Position numbers and translations under genes: made by a program. This document shows, in pieces, positions 23,385-29,890 of a stretch of DNA of 39,800 bases. The notes under the pieces were generated by a model. The model searched no databases. It was not told where the DNA came from and was given only the letters and a program-made list of their open reading frames with translations. The stretch is from DATBIS01 sp036556805 (GTDB lineage: Bacteria; Actinomycetota; UBA4738; HRBIN12): positions 1 through 39,800 of the forward strand of contig DATBIS010000061.1 of NCBI GenBank assembly GCA_036556805.1. The letters run 5' to 3'. Each line of letters opens with the position of its first letter. The stretch's first letter is position 1.

Positions 23385-23996
23385 ATGGACATCAAGCGAC
23401 CCTCCCACCCCCGCTCGTACCTCCTGGGACTGCTCCCCCTGCTCGTGCTCGTGGGCTCGAGCGCGCTGCGCGCCTCGTCGGCGGAGGTCCCCTCGGACCT
23501 CATCGGCGGACGGGTCCGGGTCGAGGACCCCACGCCCGCCCGCGCCGAGCTCGTCGCGTGGGCCGTCGGACGGTACGACGCCGCGGGCCTCGACCTGCCG
23601 ACGATCGACCTCCGGTTCCACGAGAACGCAGCCGGGTGCCACGGCAACGTCGGCTGGACGGACGGCTTCCGGGTCGACCTTTGCATCCGGCTCGCGATGG
23701 ACGCCGGTCCCCAGCGGCTCGTCCTTCACGAGCTCGCGCACACGTGGTGCAACGCGAACCTCGGCGAGGACGAGCGCGAGGCGTTCGACCGCCTTCGCGG
23801 CGTCACCTCGTGGAACGGCGACGCGAGCGAGTGGGGGGTCCGGGGGACCGAGCAGGCCGCCGAGATCATCGCGTGGGGGCTCGGAGACGGCACGATGCTG
23901 CCGCTCATCGGCGGCGACGTGTCTCCGGCGGCGCTCGCCGCCGCGTTCGAGCAGCTCACCGGTCGCGCCCCGCTGCACGACGGGACGGCCGCTTAG
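23385..23996 (+). CDS. Secreted zinc metallopeptidase-like protein (HExxH)
   Basis: A 203-residue protein with a signal peptide or N-terminal anchor (basic start, then a hydrophobic stretch at about 12-28 ending near ASSA). It contains HELAH at 115-119, and a Glu in the later helix EQAAEIIAWG (E160) is a good candidate for the third zinc ligand, as in gluzincins. C85 and C100 may form a disulfide. It is small for a peptidase and I do not recognise the subfamily, so catalysis is inferred from motifs only. It is divergent from the SARP-kinase gene and shares its heptamer-bearing intergenic region, which makes it a candidate target. A weak GAGGG precedes ATG 23385. Confidence 0.75.
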   Translation: MDIKRPSHPRSYLLGLLPLLVLVGSSALRASSAEVPSDLIGGRVRVEDPTPARAELVAWAVGRYDAAGLDLPTIDLRFHENAAGCHGNVGWTDGFRVDLCIRLAMDAGPQRLVLHELAHTWCNANLGEDEREAFDRLRGVTSWNGDASEWGVRGTEQAAEIIAWGLGDGTMLPLIGGDVSPAALAAAFEQLTGRAPLHDGTAA

Positions 23997-23999
23997 ACT
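23994..23999 (+). promoter_or_regulatory. -10 element, leaderless promoter of the thiolase gene
   Basis: TAGACT, 6 nt before ATG 24006; it overlaps the stop codon of the metallopeptidase gene. Confidence 0.55.
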
Positions 24000-24005
24000 G
24001 GGCGC

Positions 24006-25187
24006 ATGGAGCGAGCAGTCATCCTCGAGGGCGCCCGCACCCCGGTCGGGAAGTTCCTGGGCTCGTTCGCGGACGTGCCCGTCGTGGAGCTCGGGGAGCG
24101 CGCAGCGCGCGAGGCGCTCCGCCGCGCGAACGTCGAGCCGGCCGACGTCGACCAGACCATCATCGGCCACGCGCGCCAGGCCGGGAACGGGCCGAACACC
24201 GGGCGACAGGTGAGCGTTCGGGCGGGCGTGCCCGTGGAGGTGAGCGGCTACAACGTGAACCTCGCGTGCGGGTCCGGGATGAAGGCCGTGCAGCTCGCGG
24301 CCCAGCAGATCGCGCTCGGCGACTCCGAAGTCGTGCTCGCCGGCGGTATGGAGAACATGTCGCGCGTGCCGTTCCTTCTGGACGGGATGCGTCGCGGCTA
24401 CCGGATGGGCGACGCGACGGTGTACGACGCCATGTATCGCGACGGGCTCCTCGACCCGCTCTGCGGGCTCGTGATGGGCGAGACCGCCGAGAACCTCGTC
24501 GACACGTACGACATCACGCGGCAGGAGCAGGACGAGTTCGCCCTGGAGTCGCAGCACAAGGCCGCGTCGGGCGCGGCCGCGAGGGCCGCCGAGCTGTTCC
24601 CGGTCGAGGTGCCGGGTCCCAGGGGCGCGACGCTGACCGTCGAGGCCGACGAGCACCCGAGGCCGGACTCGACGATCGAGTCGGTCGCGAAGCTGAAGCC
24701 GGTGTTCCGGGAGGGCGGTTCGGTGACCGCGGGCAATTCGAGCGGCATCACCGACGGCGCGGCCGCAATGGTGCTCATGAGCGAATCGCGCGCGTCCGCC
24801 GAGGGTCGCCCGGCGCTCGCACGCCTGCTCGGGTGGTCGTGGGCCGGGGTGCCGCCGGAGATCATGGGCATCGGCCCGGTGCCGGCCACCCAGAAGGTGC
24901 TGGAGCGGCTCGGGCTCTCGCTCGCCGACCTCGACCTCATCGAGATCAACGAGGCGTTCGCCGCGCAGGTGATCGCATGCGAGCGAGAGTTGAAGTTCGA
25001 CCGGGACAAGCTGAACGTCCGCGGCGGCGGCATCTCGATCGGCCACCCGATCGGCATGAGCGGCGCCCGCATCATCTTGAGCCTCGCGTATCAGATGCGC
25101 GAGCGCGGCGCGGCGCTGGGCCTCGCGACGCTCTGTGTCTCCGGCGGGCAGGGTCTCGCCGTCGTCCTCGAGGGGGTGGCCGCATGA
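24006..25187 (+). CDS. Acetyl-CoA C-acetyltransferase (thiolase family)
   Basis: The 393-residue enzyme carries the nucleophile C88 in NLACGSGMKAV, GGMENMSRVPF, the NEAFAAQV motif, GGGISIGHPIGMSGAR with the active-site His, and the second Cys in CVSGGQG. It condenses two acetyl-CoA or cleaves 3-ketoacyl-CoA. The GHPIGMSGAR and CVSGGQG variants differ slightly from the usual GHPIGASGAR and CxGGGxG, which may reflect a different acyl preference. The start has TAGACT 6 nt upstream and no Shine-Dalgarno. A stand-alone Lrp-type ligand-binding domain overlaps the 3' end by 4 bp. Confidence 0.95.
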   Translation: MERAVILEGARTPVGKFLGSFADVPVVELGERAAREALRRANVEPADVDQTIIGHARQAGNGPNTGRQVSVRAGVPVEVSGYNVNLACGSGMKAVQLAAQQIALGDSEVVLAGGMENMSRVPFLLDGMRRGYRMGDATVYDAMYRDGLLDPLCGLVMGETAENLVDTYDITRQEQDEFALESQHKAASGAAARAAELFPVEVPGPRGATLTVEADEHPRPDSTIESVAKLKPVFREGGSVTAGNSSGITDGAAAMVLMSESRASAEGRPALARLLGWSWAGVPPEIMGIGPVPATQKVLERLGLSLADLDLIEINEAFAAQVIACERELKFDRDKLNVRGGGISIGHPIGMSGARIILSLAYQMRERGAALGLATLCVSGGQGLAVVLEGVAA

Positions 25188-25480
25188 CCGTGCACGCCGT
25201 CGTGCTGATCCAGTGCGAGACCGACGGCATCCCCGAGGCCGCGCAGCGCATCGCCGACCTCGAGGGCGTGAGCGAGGTCTATTCCGTGGCGGGCGAGTTC
25301 GACCTCGTTGCGGTCGTCCGGGTGGCGAACCACGACGACCTCGCGACGGTGATTCCCGGCGGTATCGCGAAGGTCGACGGCGTCGTGCGCACCGAGACGC
25401 TCATCGCGTTCCAGGTCTACTCGAAGCACGACCTCGAGCGCCTGTTCTCGATCGGATTCGAGGGCGAGGAGCCGGCCTAA
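25184..25480 (+). CDS. Stand-alone Lrp/AsnC ligand-binding (RAM) domain protein
   Basis: A 98-residue protein that is just the effector-binding half of Lrp/AsnC regulators: HAVVLIQCETDGIPEAAQRI, VYSVAGEFDLVAVVRV and TLIAFQVYSKHDLERLFSIG. There is no DNA-binding helix-turn-helix. Such domains form oligomers that bind amino acids or other small molecules and may modulate partner proteins. ATG 25184 overlaps the thiolase stop (ATGA), so it is translated with the thiolase and may bind one of its metabolites (inference). Its TAA interlocks with the stop of the opposing gene (25477-25480). Confidence 0.9.
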   Translation: MTVHAVVLIQCETDGIPEAAQRIADLEGVSEVYSVAGEFDLVAVVRVANHDDLATVIPGGIAKVDGVVRTETLIAFQVYSKHDLERLFSIGFEGEEPA

Positions 25481-25830
25481 CCGTCGGCGTCGCGCCACGC
25501 GACGGCGATCGGCAACGACGTGGCGGCCCACGAGGCGAGGTCGTCGCCGCCGCGACCGTACTTCTCCCGCAGCAGACGCCGTGCGAGCGCGTCCTCGCCG
25601 GGATCCGAGACCACGCGGGCCCGCGACGCGATCTCGCGCTCGCCGAGCCGGAGCGTCACGGCCGGCGAGGCCATCAGGTTGCGCACCCAGTCGCTGCGGT
25701 CGCGACCGCCGCTCAGCAGGTAGACGGTGCCCTCGTGCAACGCGAACCAGATCTCGATCTCGTGGGGCTCGCCGCTTCGGCGGCCGGTCGTGGTGAGGTA
25801 GCAGACGCCGAGCCCGGCCTCGTCCGGCAC
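25477..25830 (-). CDS. Deazaflavin-dependent nitroreductase-like (PNPOx-like/DDN family) protein
   Basis: A 117-residue split-barrel protein with the family pattern CYLTTTGRRSGEPHEIEIWF, followed by VYLLSGGRDRSDWVRNLMAS and VTLRLGE. These resemble actinobacterial F420H2-dependent DDN-type reductases and pyridoxamine-oxidase-like proteins; the cofactor cannot be proven here. It is a little short for DDN. The start is GTG 25828-25830, with GGGGA just upstream and only 4 nt after the stop of the 35-residue membrane peptide. It is the last gene of the five-gene minus-strand operon that starts at 26831. Confidence 0.82.
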   Translation of the reverse strand: MPDEAGLGVCYLTTTGRRSGEPHEIEIWFALHEGTVYLLSGGRDRSDWVRNLMASPAVTLRLGEREIASRARVVSDPGEDALARRLLREKYGRGGDDLASWAATSLPIAVAWRDADG

Positions 25831-25834
25831 TCCC

Positions 25835-25942
25835 CTACCTGACGACCCAGACGATCAGGGCGATCGCCACGACGATCGCCGCGCCGAGCATGATGAGGTC
25901 ACCCTTCTTCACCTTGCCCGGCTGCATCGCGTTGAAGCCCAC
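25835..25942 (-). CDS. 35-residue single-helix membrane peptide
   Basis: A short gene read directly from the minus strand. It has an N-terminal polar part with QPGKVKKGD, then a hydrophobic helix of about 19 residues (LIMLGAAIVVAIALIVWVV) ending in Arg. The GTG start at 25942 directly follows the TGA of the upstream gene with no gap, and the stop is 4 nt before the next start, so position and coupling both argue that it is translated. The Lys residues before the helix suggest an N-terminus inside the cell. I do not know its function. An internal ATG five codons in is an alternative start. Confidence 0.65.
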   Translation of the reverse strand: MGFNAMQPGKVKKGDLIMLGAAIVVAIALIVWVVR

Positions 25943-26164
25943 TCAGGATCCGATCCGGTAGTACGCGCGGAACGTTTCCGGCGAGAGCCAAGAGAGGTGC
26001 TGGCGAACCGTGGACGCATACGTCCGGGCCTCCGCGCCGTCGCGGCACGGCCTCACCGAGACCGGCGTGCCCGCGGGATCGAGGATCGCGACCTCCCAGA
26101 CCGCGCCCTCGTTCGAGATGCGAACGCCGTAGCGGTTCTCCGGAACGACCTGCATCGCGATCAC
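25943..26164 (-). CDS. Small hypothetical protein (73 residues)
   Basis: No family is recognised. The protein has a beta-rich start (MQVVPENRYGVRISNEGAVW) and a helical end (YASTVRQHLSWLSPETFRAY). Translation from GTG 26164 overlaps the stop of the preceding gene by 4 bp, and its own TGA abuts the start of the membrane peptide. Codon use and tight coupling support that it is real. It lies in the receiver-headed operon. The ATG three codons in is an alternative start. Confidence 0.65.
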   Translation of the reverse strand: MIAMQVVPENRYGVRISNEGAVWEVAILDPAGTPVSVRPCRDGAEARTYASTVRQHLSWLSPETFRAYYRIGS

Positions 26165-26448
26165 CCCCGCCGCACGAGGTTCCGCTCGAGCCGATCGAGG
26201 TGGGTCTTCAGCGGCTTCAGGATCGAGTCGGCGTCGAGCACGAACGCGGGCTGAATGTCGGCAAGCTTCTCCATCGCCGTCTCCAGGCGGTTGCCGGCGT
26301 CCACAGCGTCGCGGAGCGCGTCCACCATCACGACCGCGTAGTCGGACTCGAACGGCTCGCCGTCCCAGGGGCAGGAGCCCCCGCCGGAGATGACCTGTTC
26401 GACGAGGAACTCCCTGCCGTCGCGCTTGCAGGTTCCCTTGATCTTCAC
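26161..26448 (-). CDS. Small protein with duplicated C-x2-D-G-x2-F motif
   Basis: A 95-residue protein whose first third contains CKRDGREF (C7) and CPWDGEPF (C27), two copies of C-x2-D-G-x2-F, followed by a long helical region (from about 40) that could form a coiled coil (DAVDAGNRLETAMEKLADI, LKPLKTHLDRLERNLVRRG). With only two Cys, a metal site would need a dimer. GTG 26448 is supported by GGAGAG upstream and a 4-bp overlap with the receiver stop; an open frame further upstream is an artefact. Function unknown. Confidence 0.7.
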   Translation of the reverse strand: MKIKGTCKRDGREFLVEQVISGGGSCPWDGEPFESDYAVVMVDALRDAVDAGNRLETAMEKLADIQPAFVLDADSILKPLKTHLDRLERNLVRRG

Positions 26449-26831
26449 GCGCTCTCCTTCTCGGTCACGAGCTCCAGGACGCGGTCGGCGAGCTCGAACG
26501 GGTCGACGGGCTTCACGTACCAGGCGTCGGCGCCCGACCATCTCGCGAGCCAGGCGTCGTGCTTGCGTTCGAGCAGGATCACGATCACACCGCCGAACGG
26601 CTGTGCGGCGTCCCGCAGCGTCTTCGCGAGGGCGAACGCGCCGGCGCGCGAAGCGATCTCGTCCGCGACGATCACCTCGGGACGGTCTCGCTGCGCCGCC
26701 TTGATCCCCAGCTCTCCGTTCTTCGCGGCGGTGAACGTGATCTCCGAACCCAGCGCGCGCTCGATGCTCCGCACCGCCAGAGCCATGAGGTCGCGCGACC
26801 GTGGGTCCGGGGACACCAGCAGCACGTTCAC
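26445..26831 (-). CDS. Atypical response-regulator receiver domain protein
   Basis: A 128-residue stand-alone receiver-like domain. Strand 1 is NVLLVSPD with a single acidic residue (D9) in place of the usual pair; the phospho-acceptor position is D57 in PEVIVADEI; the conserved Lys is K107 in WYVKPVDPFELADRVLEL. The Thr/Ser normally found after strand 4 is replaced by Leu or Glu (VIVILLERK), so phosphorylation-driven switching may be altered. There is no output domain. ATG 26840 is possible, but GTG 26831 has TACGAT 7 nt upstream, while the ATG overlaps that element, so the leaderless GTG start is favoured. It heads a five-gene operon. Confidence 0.75.
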   Translation of the reverse strand: MNVLLVSPDPRSRDLMALAVRSIERALGSEITFTAAKNGELGIKAAQRDRPEVIVADEIASRAGAFALAKTLRDAAQPFGGVIVILLERKHDAWLARWSGADAWYVKPVDPFELADRVLELVTEKESA

Positions 26832-26838
26832 GCGCGGC

Positions 26839-26844
26839 ATCGTA
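26839..26844 (-). promoter_or_regulatory. -10 element, leaderless promoter of the receiver-headed operon
   Basis: TACGAT on the minus strand is 7 nt before GTG 26831 and overlaps the alternative ATG 26840, which decides the start. Confidence 0.5.
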
Positions 26845-26886
26845 TCAAGGGCGAACCCGGTGCTTTCCGAGGTCAACGGCATCGAC

Positions 26887-26892
26887 TACCCT
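26887..26892 (+). promoter_or_regulatory. -10 element of the aquaporin gene
   Basis: TACCCT, with a predicted leader of about 44 nt that ends in a strong GAGGAGGAGA (26931-26940) before GTG 26943. Confidence 0.35.
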
Positions 26893-26942
26893 CGGGCCGC
26901 GGCGCCGCCGCGCGGGGTGAACGACGTCCCGAGGAGGAGAAC

Positions 26943-27632
26943 GTGACCGAGACCGGACGGGGATTCGTTGCCGAGTTCGTCGCCACCTTCGCGCTCGTGC
27001 TCATCGGCGCGGGGTCCGTGATCCTCGCGAGCCAGGGCCGTCTCGACCTCACCGGCGTCGCGCTCGCGCACGGTCTCGTGCTCGCGATCATGGTGTCGGT
27101 GACCGCGCACATCTCGGGCGGCCTCGTGAACCCCGCGGTCACGATCGGCCTGTGGGTGACGGGCAAGCTCGGCGGATCGAAGGCCGTCGCCTTCATCGTG
27201 GCCCAGCTGCTCGGCGCGGTCGTGGGCGCGTTCCTCCTGAAGTACCTCCTGCCCCGGGACGTCTTCGACGCGGGCGGGGGCGGCGGCGCGGCCGTCGACG
27301 CCTCGATCGCCGCGGGCAAGGCGATGCTGATGGAGGCGGTGGCCACCTTCTTCCTGGTGTTCGCGGTGTTCGGCACCGCGGTGGACGACCGCGGCCCGTT
27401 CTCGAAGACCGCGGGGTTCACCATCGGCCTCGTGATCGCGTTCGACATCCTCGCGTTCGGGCCGTGGACCGGCGCCGCGATGAACCCGGCCCGATGGTTC
27501 GGCCCGGCGCTCGCGACCGGCGAATGGGCCGACTGGTGGGTGTGGGTCGTGGGGCCGATCGCCGGCGGCGTCATCGGCGCCGTCGCGTACTGGGGCGCGT
27601 TCCTGCGCGATCGGGGGCCCGCCACGCCGTAA
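26943..27632 (+). CDS. MIP-family channel (aquaporin with TIP-like selectivity filter)
   Basis: The 229-residue six-helix channel has both NPA motifs: ISGGLVNPAVTIG (NPA 63-65) and AAMNPARWFGPAL (NPA 181-183). By alignment with AqpZ and plant TIPs, the selectivity-filter residues are His43 (helix 2, AHG), Ile169 (helix 5, DILAFG), a small residue and Arg184. H/I/small/R is the plant TIP pattern rather than the narrow AqpZ F/H/T/R, so water plus urea, ammonia or peroxide is possible (inference). The GTG start has GAGGAGGAGA upstream; the frame is open further upstream but is not translated. It is divergent from the receiver operon. Confidence 0.92.
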   Translation: MTETGRGFVAEFVATFALVLIGAGSVILASQGRLDLTGVALAHGLVLAIMVSVTAHISGGLVNPAVTIGLWVTGKLGGSKAVAFIVAQLLGAVVGAFLLKYLLPRDVFDAGGGGGAAVDASIAAGKAMLMEAVATFFLVFAVFGTAVDDRGPFSKTAGFTIGLVIAFDILAFGPWTGAAMNPARWFGPALATGEWADWWVWVVGPIAGGVIGAVAYWGAFLRDRGPATP

Positions 27633-27641
27633 CGGCGCCGG

Positions 27642-27647
27642 TAGGCT
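27642..27647 (+). promoter_or_regulatory. -10 element, near-leaderless promoter of the cysteine-desulfurase-like gene
   Basis: TAGGCT, 10 nt before ATG 27658, giving a leader of 3-4 nt. No Shine-Dalgarno is present. Confidence 0.45.
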
Positions 27648-27657
27648 TCACCGAGCG

Positions 27658-28839
27658 ATGGCACCGAACCTCTACCTCGACAGCTCGTCGGCGACGCCGC
27701 TGCTCCCCGCCGCGCGCGACGCGATGGTGGGCGCGTTCGACGTCTTCGGCGACCCCCTGCAGATCCACGGCCCCGGCCGCGCCGCGCGGCGGTTGCTCGA
27801 CGACGCGAGGGCAACCGTGGCGGCCGCGATCGAGGCGCAGCCCGACGAGATCGTGTTCACGTCGGGGGGCACCGAGTCGGTCGCGCTCGCGATCTTCGGC
27901 GGCGTGCGCGCGATCCGCGAGCTGGGAACCCGCATCGTGGTGTCGGCGGTGGAGCATCCCGCCGTCGGCGGCGTCTGCAACGTCCTGGAGAGCGACGGGT
28001 TCGAGGTCGTGCTCGTGCCGGTCGACGCCGACGGACGGCTCGACCTGGACCGGTATGCGCTCGAGGTGCGCCGGCCGGGGACGCTGCTCGCGAGCGTGCA
28101 GCACGCGAACCAGGAGCTCGGCACGATCCAGCAGGTGGCCGAGGCCGCCCGGCTCGCGCGCGAGGCGGGCGTGACGTTCCACACCGACGCCTGCCAGACC
28201 GTCGGCCGGCTCCCGATCGACGTCGAGACGCTCGACGTCGATCTGCTCTCGATGTCGGCGCACAAGTTCGGCGGGCCGCCCGGCGTGGGCGCCCTGTTCG
28301 TGCGACGCGGGGTCGGCCTCACCGCGTATCCCTGCGGCGACGACCGCGAGCGCAAGCGCCGGTCGGGCATGGAGAACGTGCCCGGCATCGCCGGCATGGC
28401 GGCCGCGCTCGGCGCCGCGCTCCCGACGATGGGCGAGCGCGCCGCGCGGCAGTGGGCGCTCGGCGCGCGACTGCGTGACGGCATCGTCGAGCGCGTGCCC
28501 GGCGCGACCGTCCACGGCCACGCAACCCAGCGCGCCCCGCACCTGGTCTGCTTCAGCGTCGCCGGGCTCGACCCGCAGGCGCTCATGATGACGCTCGACG
28601 ATCGCGGCCTCGGGACCGGCGGCGGCTCCCTCTGCAGCGGTCAGCCCTCGGACCCTTCGCCGGTTCTCGAGCAGATCGGGTTCGCGAACACGGCGGGGTT
28701 CCGCATCGGGCTCGGCGACGACACCGACGACGCCGACGTCGACCGGCTGCTCGCGGAGCTCCCCGAGATCGTGCGCGAGCTGCGCGAGATCGAGCAGGTG
28801 TCCGCCGAAGCGCTCGGCCGGTTCCGGCCGCCCGCCTGA
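27658..28839 (+). CDS. Cysteine desulfurase family (class V PLP aminotransferase) enzyme
   Basis: A 393-residue IscS/NifS-type enzyme. It has FTSGGTESVALAI, H100 in VEHPAV (stacks on PLP), D177 and Q180 in HTDACQTVG, the PLP-binding K203 in SAHKFGGPPGVGALF, and a candidate catalytic C326 in GGGSLCSGQPSDPSPVL, the place of the mobile Cys loop (GSACSSG in IscS). The LCSGQ variant is unusual, so specificity (cysteine, selenocysteine or another substrate) is not certain. It could supply sulfur for Fe-S clusters or thiolated tRNA; no scaffold gene is adjacent, though an IscA/ErpA gene is at 39.4 kb. It converges with korB with only 4 bp between the genes. Confidence 0.88.
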   Translation: MAPNLYLDSSSATPLLPAARDAMVGAFDVFGDPLQIHGPGRAARRLLDDARATVAAAIEAQPDEIVFTSGGTESVALAIFGGVRAIRELGTRIVVSAVEHPAVGGVCNVLESDGFEVVLVPVDADGRLDLDRYALEVRRPGTLLASVQHANQELGTIQQVAEAARLAREAGVTFHTDACQTVGRLPIDVETLDVDLLSMSAHKFGGPPGVGALFVRRGVGLTAYPCGDDRERKRRSGMENVPGIAGMAAALGAALPTMGERAARQWALGARLRDGIVERVPGATVHGHATQRAPHLVCFSVAGLDPQALMMTLDDRGLGTGGGSLCSGQPSDPSPVLEQIGFANTAGFRIGLGDDTDDADVDRLLAELPEIVRELREIEQVSAEALGRFRPPA

Positions 28840-28843
28840 CCCG

Positions 28844-29890
28844 TCAGGTCTGCCAGGTGTCGCCGGAGTGCAGCAGCTTCGCGAGGTCGCCCTTGCCCAA
28901 GCGCTCCTCCGCGTGCGTCATCTGCTCCTCCATCGCGTCGCCGTAGACGGCGCGCTCCACCTCGCGGAAGATTCCGAGACAGGTGGGCGTCGTCGGCCCA
29001 CGGGAAACGTGCGCGAGCGCAAACGCGAGCGAAGGCCGGCCCTGCTTGTCGTGCACGACGATCGCGTCCGGCGAGACGTCGTCGACGTTCGCAACCACGA
29101 GCCGCCCGTTCTCGCCCACCGCCACGCAGCGGTTGTCGTCGTCGAACAGGATCGGCTCACCGTGGCGCAGCCGGATCTGGTTGTGCGCGCCCTGCGGCTT
29201 CTCGCGCAGGAGGTCGAACGCGCCGTCGTTGAACACGTTGCAGTTCTGATAGATCTCGACGAACGAGGTCCCCCGATGTGCCGCCGCCGCGCGGAGCACC
29301 TCGGTGAGGTGCCCTCGGTCGTTGTCGATCGTGCGCGCCACGAACGATCCTTCGGCACCGAGCGCGAGCGCGATGGGGTCGAAGGGATGGTCGACCGACC
29401 CGAACGGGGTGGACTTCGTCACCTTCCCCTCTTCCGAGGTCGGCGAGTATTGACCCTTCGTGAGGCCGTAGATCTGGTTGTTGAAGAGCAGGATCTTGAG
29501 GTTCACGTTCCGCCGGAGGGCGTGGATCAGGTGGTTGCCTCCGATCGAAAGGCCGTCGCCGTCGCCGGTGACCACCCACACGGAGAGGTCGGGGCGAGCG
29601 GTCGCGAGACCCGTCGCGATCGCCGGCGCGCGGCCGTGGATGCCGTGAAACCCGTACGTGTCCATGTAGTACGTGAACCGGCCGCTGCATCCGATCCCGG
29701 AGACGAACACGGTCTTGTGCGGCTCGATGCCGAGCTCGGGAAGGAAGCCCTGCACGGCCGACAGGATCGCGTAGTCGCCGCAGCCGGGACACCACCGGAC
29801 CTCCTGGTCCGAGCTGAAGTCCTTCTTCGTGAGGGTCCCGACGGCGCCGGCGCCGTTGCCCTCGCCCGCCGTGCCGTTCGCGTCAGTCAT
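28844..29890 (-). CDS. korB: 2-oxoacid:ferredoxin oxidoreductase, beta subunit (KorB)
   Basis: The 348-residue subunit binds thiamine diphosphate (VVTGDGDGLSIGGNHL) and an Fe-S cluster (WCPGCGDYAIL with C34 and C37, and GIGCSGRF). It matches the short KorB subunits paired with a fused alpha/gamma KorA in Actinomycetota, which oxidise 2-oxoglutarate to succinyl-CoA and reduce ferredoxin, or run in reverse. ATG 29890 overlaps the end of korA by 8 bp. No ferredoxin gene is nearby. Substrate preference between 2-oxoglutarate and pyruvate rests on family resemblance. Confidence 0.94.
   Translation of the reverse strand: MTDANGTAGEGNGAGAVGTLTKKDFSSDQEVRWCPGCGDYAILSAVQGFLPELGIEPHKTVFVSGIGCSGRFTYYMDTYGFHGIHGRAPAIATGLATARPDLSVWVVTGDGDGLSIGGNHLIHALRRNVNLKILLFNNQIYGLTKGQYSPTSEEGKVTKSTPFGSVDHPFDPIALALGAEGSFVARTIDNDRGHLTEVLRAAAAHRGTSFVEIYQNCNVFNDGAFDLLREKPQGAHNQIRLRHGEPILFDDDNRCVAVGENGRLVVANVDDVSPDAIVVHDKQGRPSLAFALAHVSRGPTTPTCLGIFREVERAVYGDAMEEQMTHAEERLGKGDLAKLLHSGDTWQT

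Noticed and set aside
23250..25046. In-frame extension of the SARP-kinase ORF upstream of 23249
   Set aside because: It is antisense to the metallopeptidase and thiolase genes, has no domain signal, and the winged-helix domain starts cleanly at ATG 23249 with a -10 six nt upstream.
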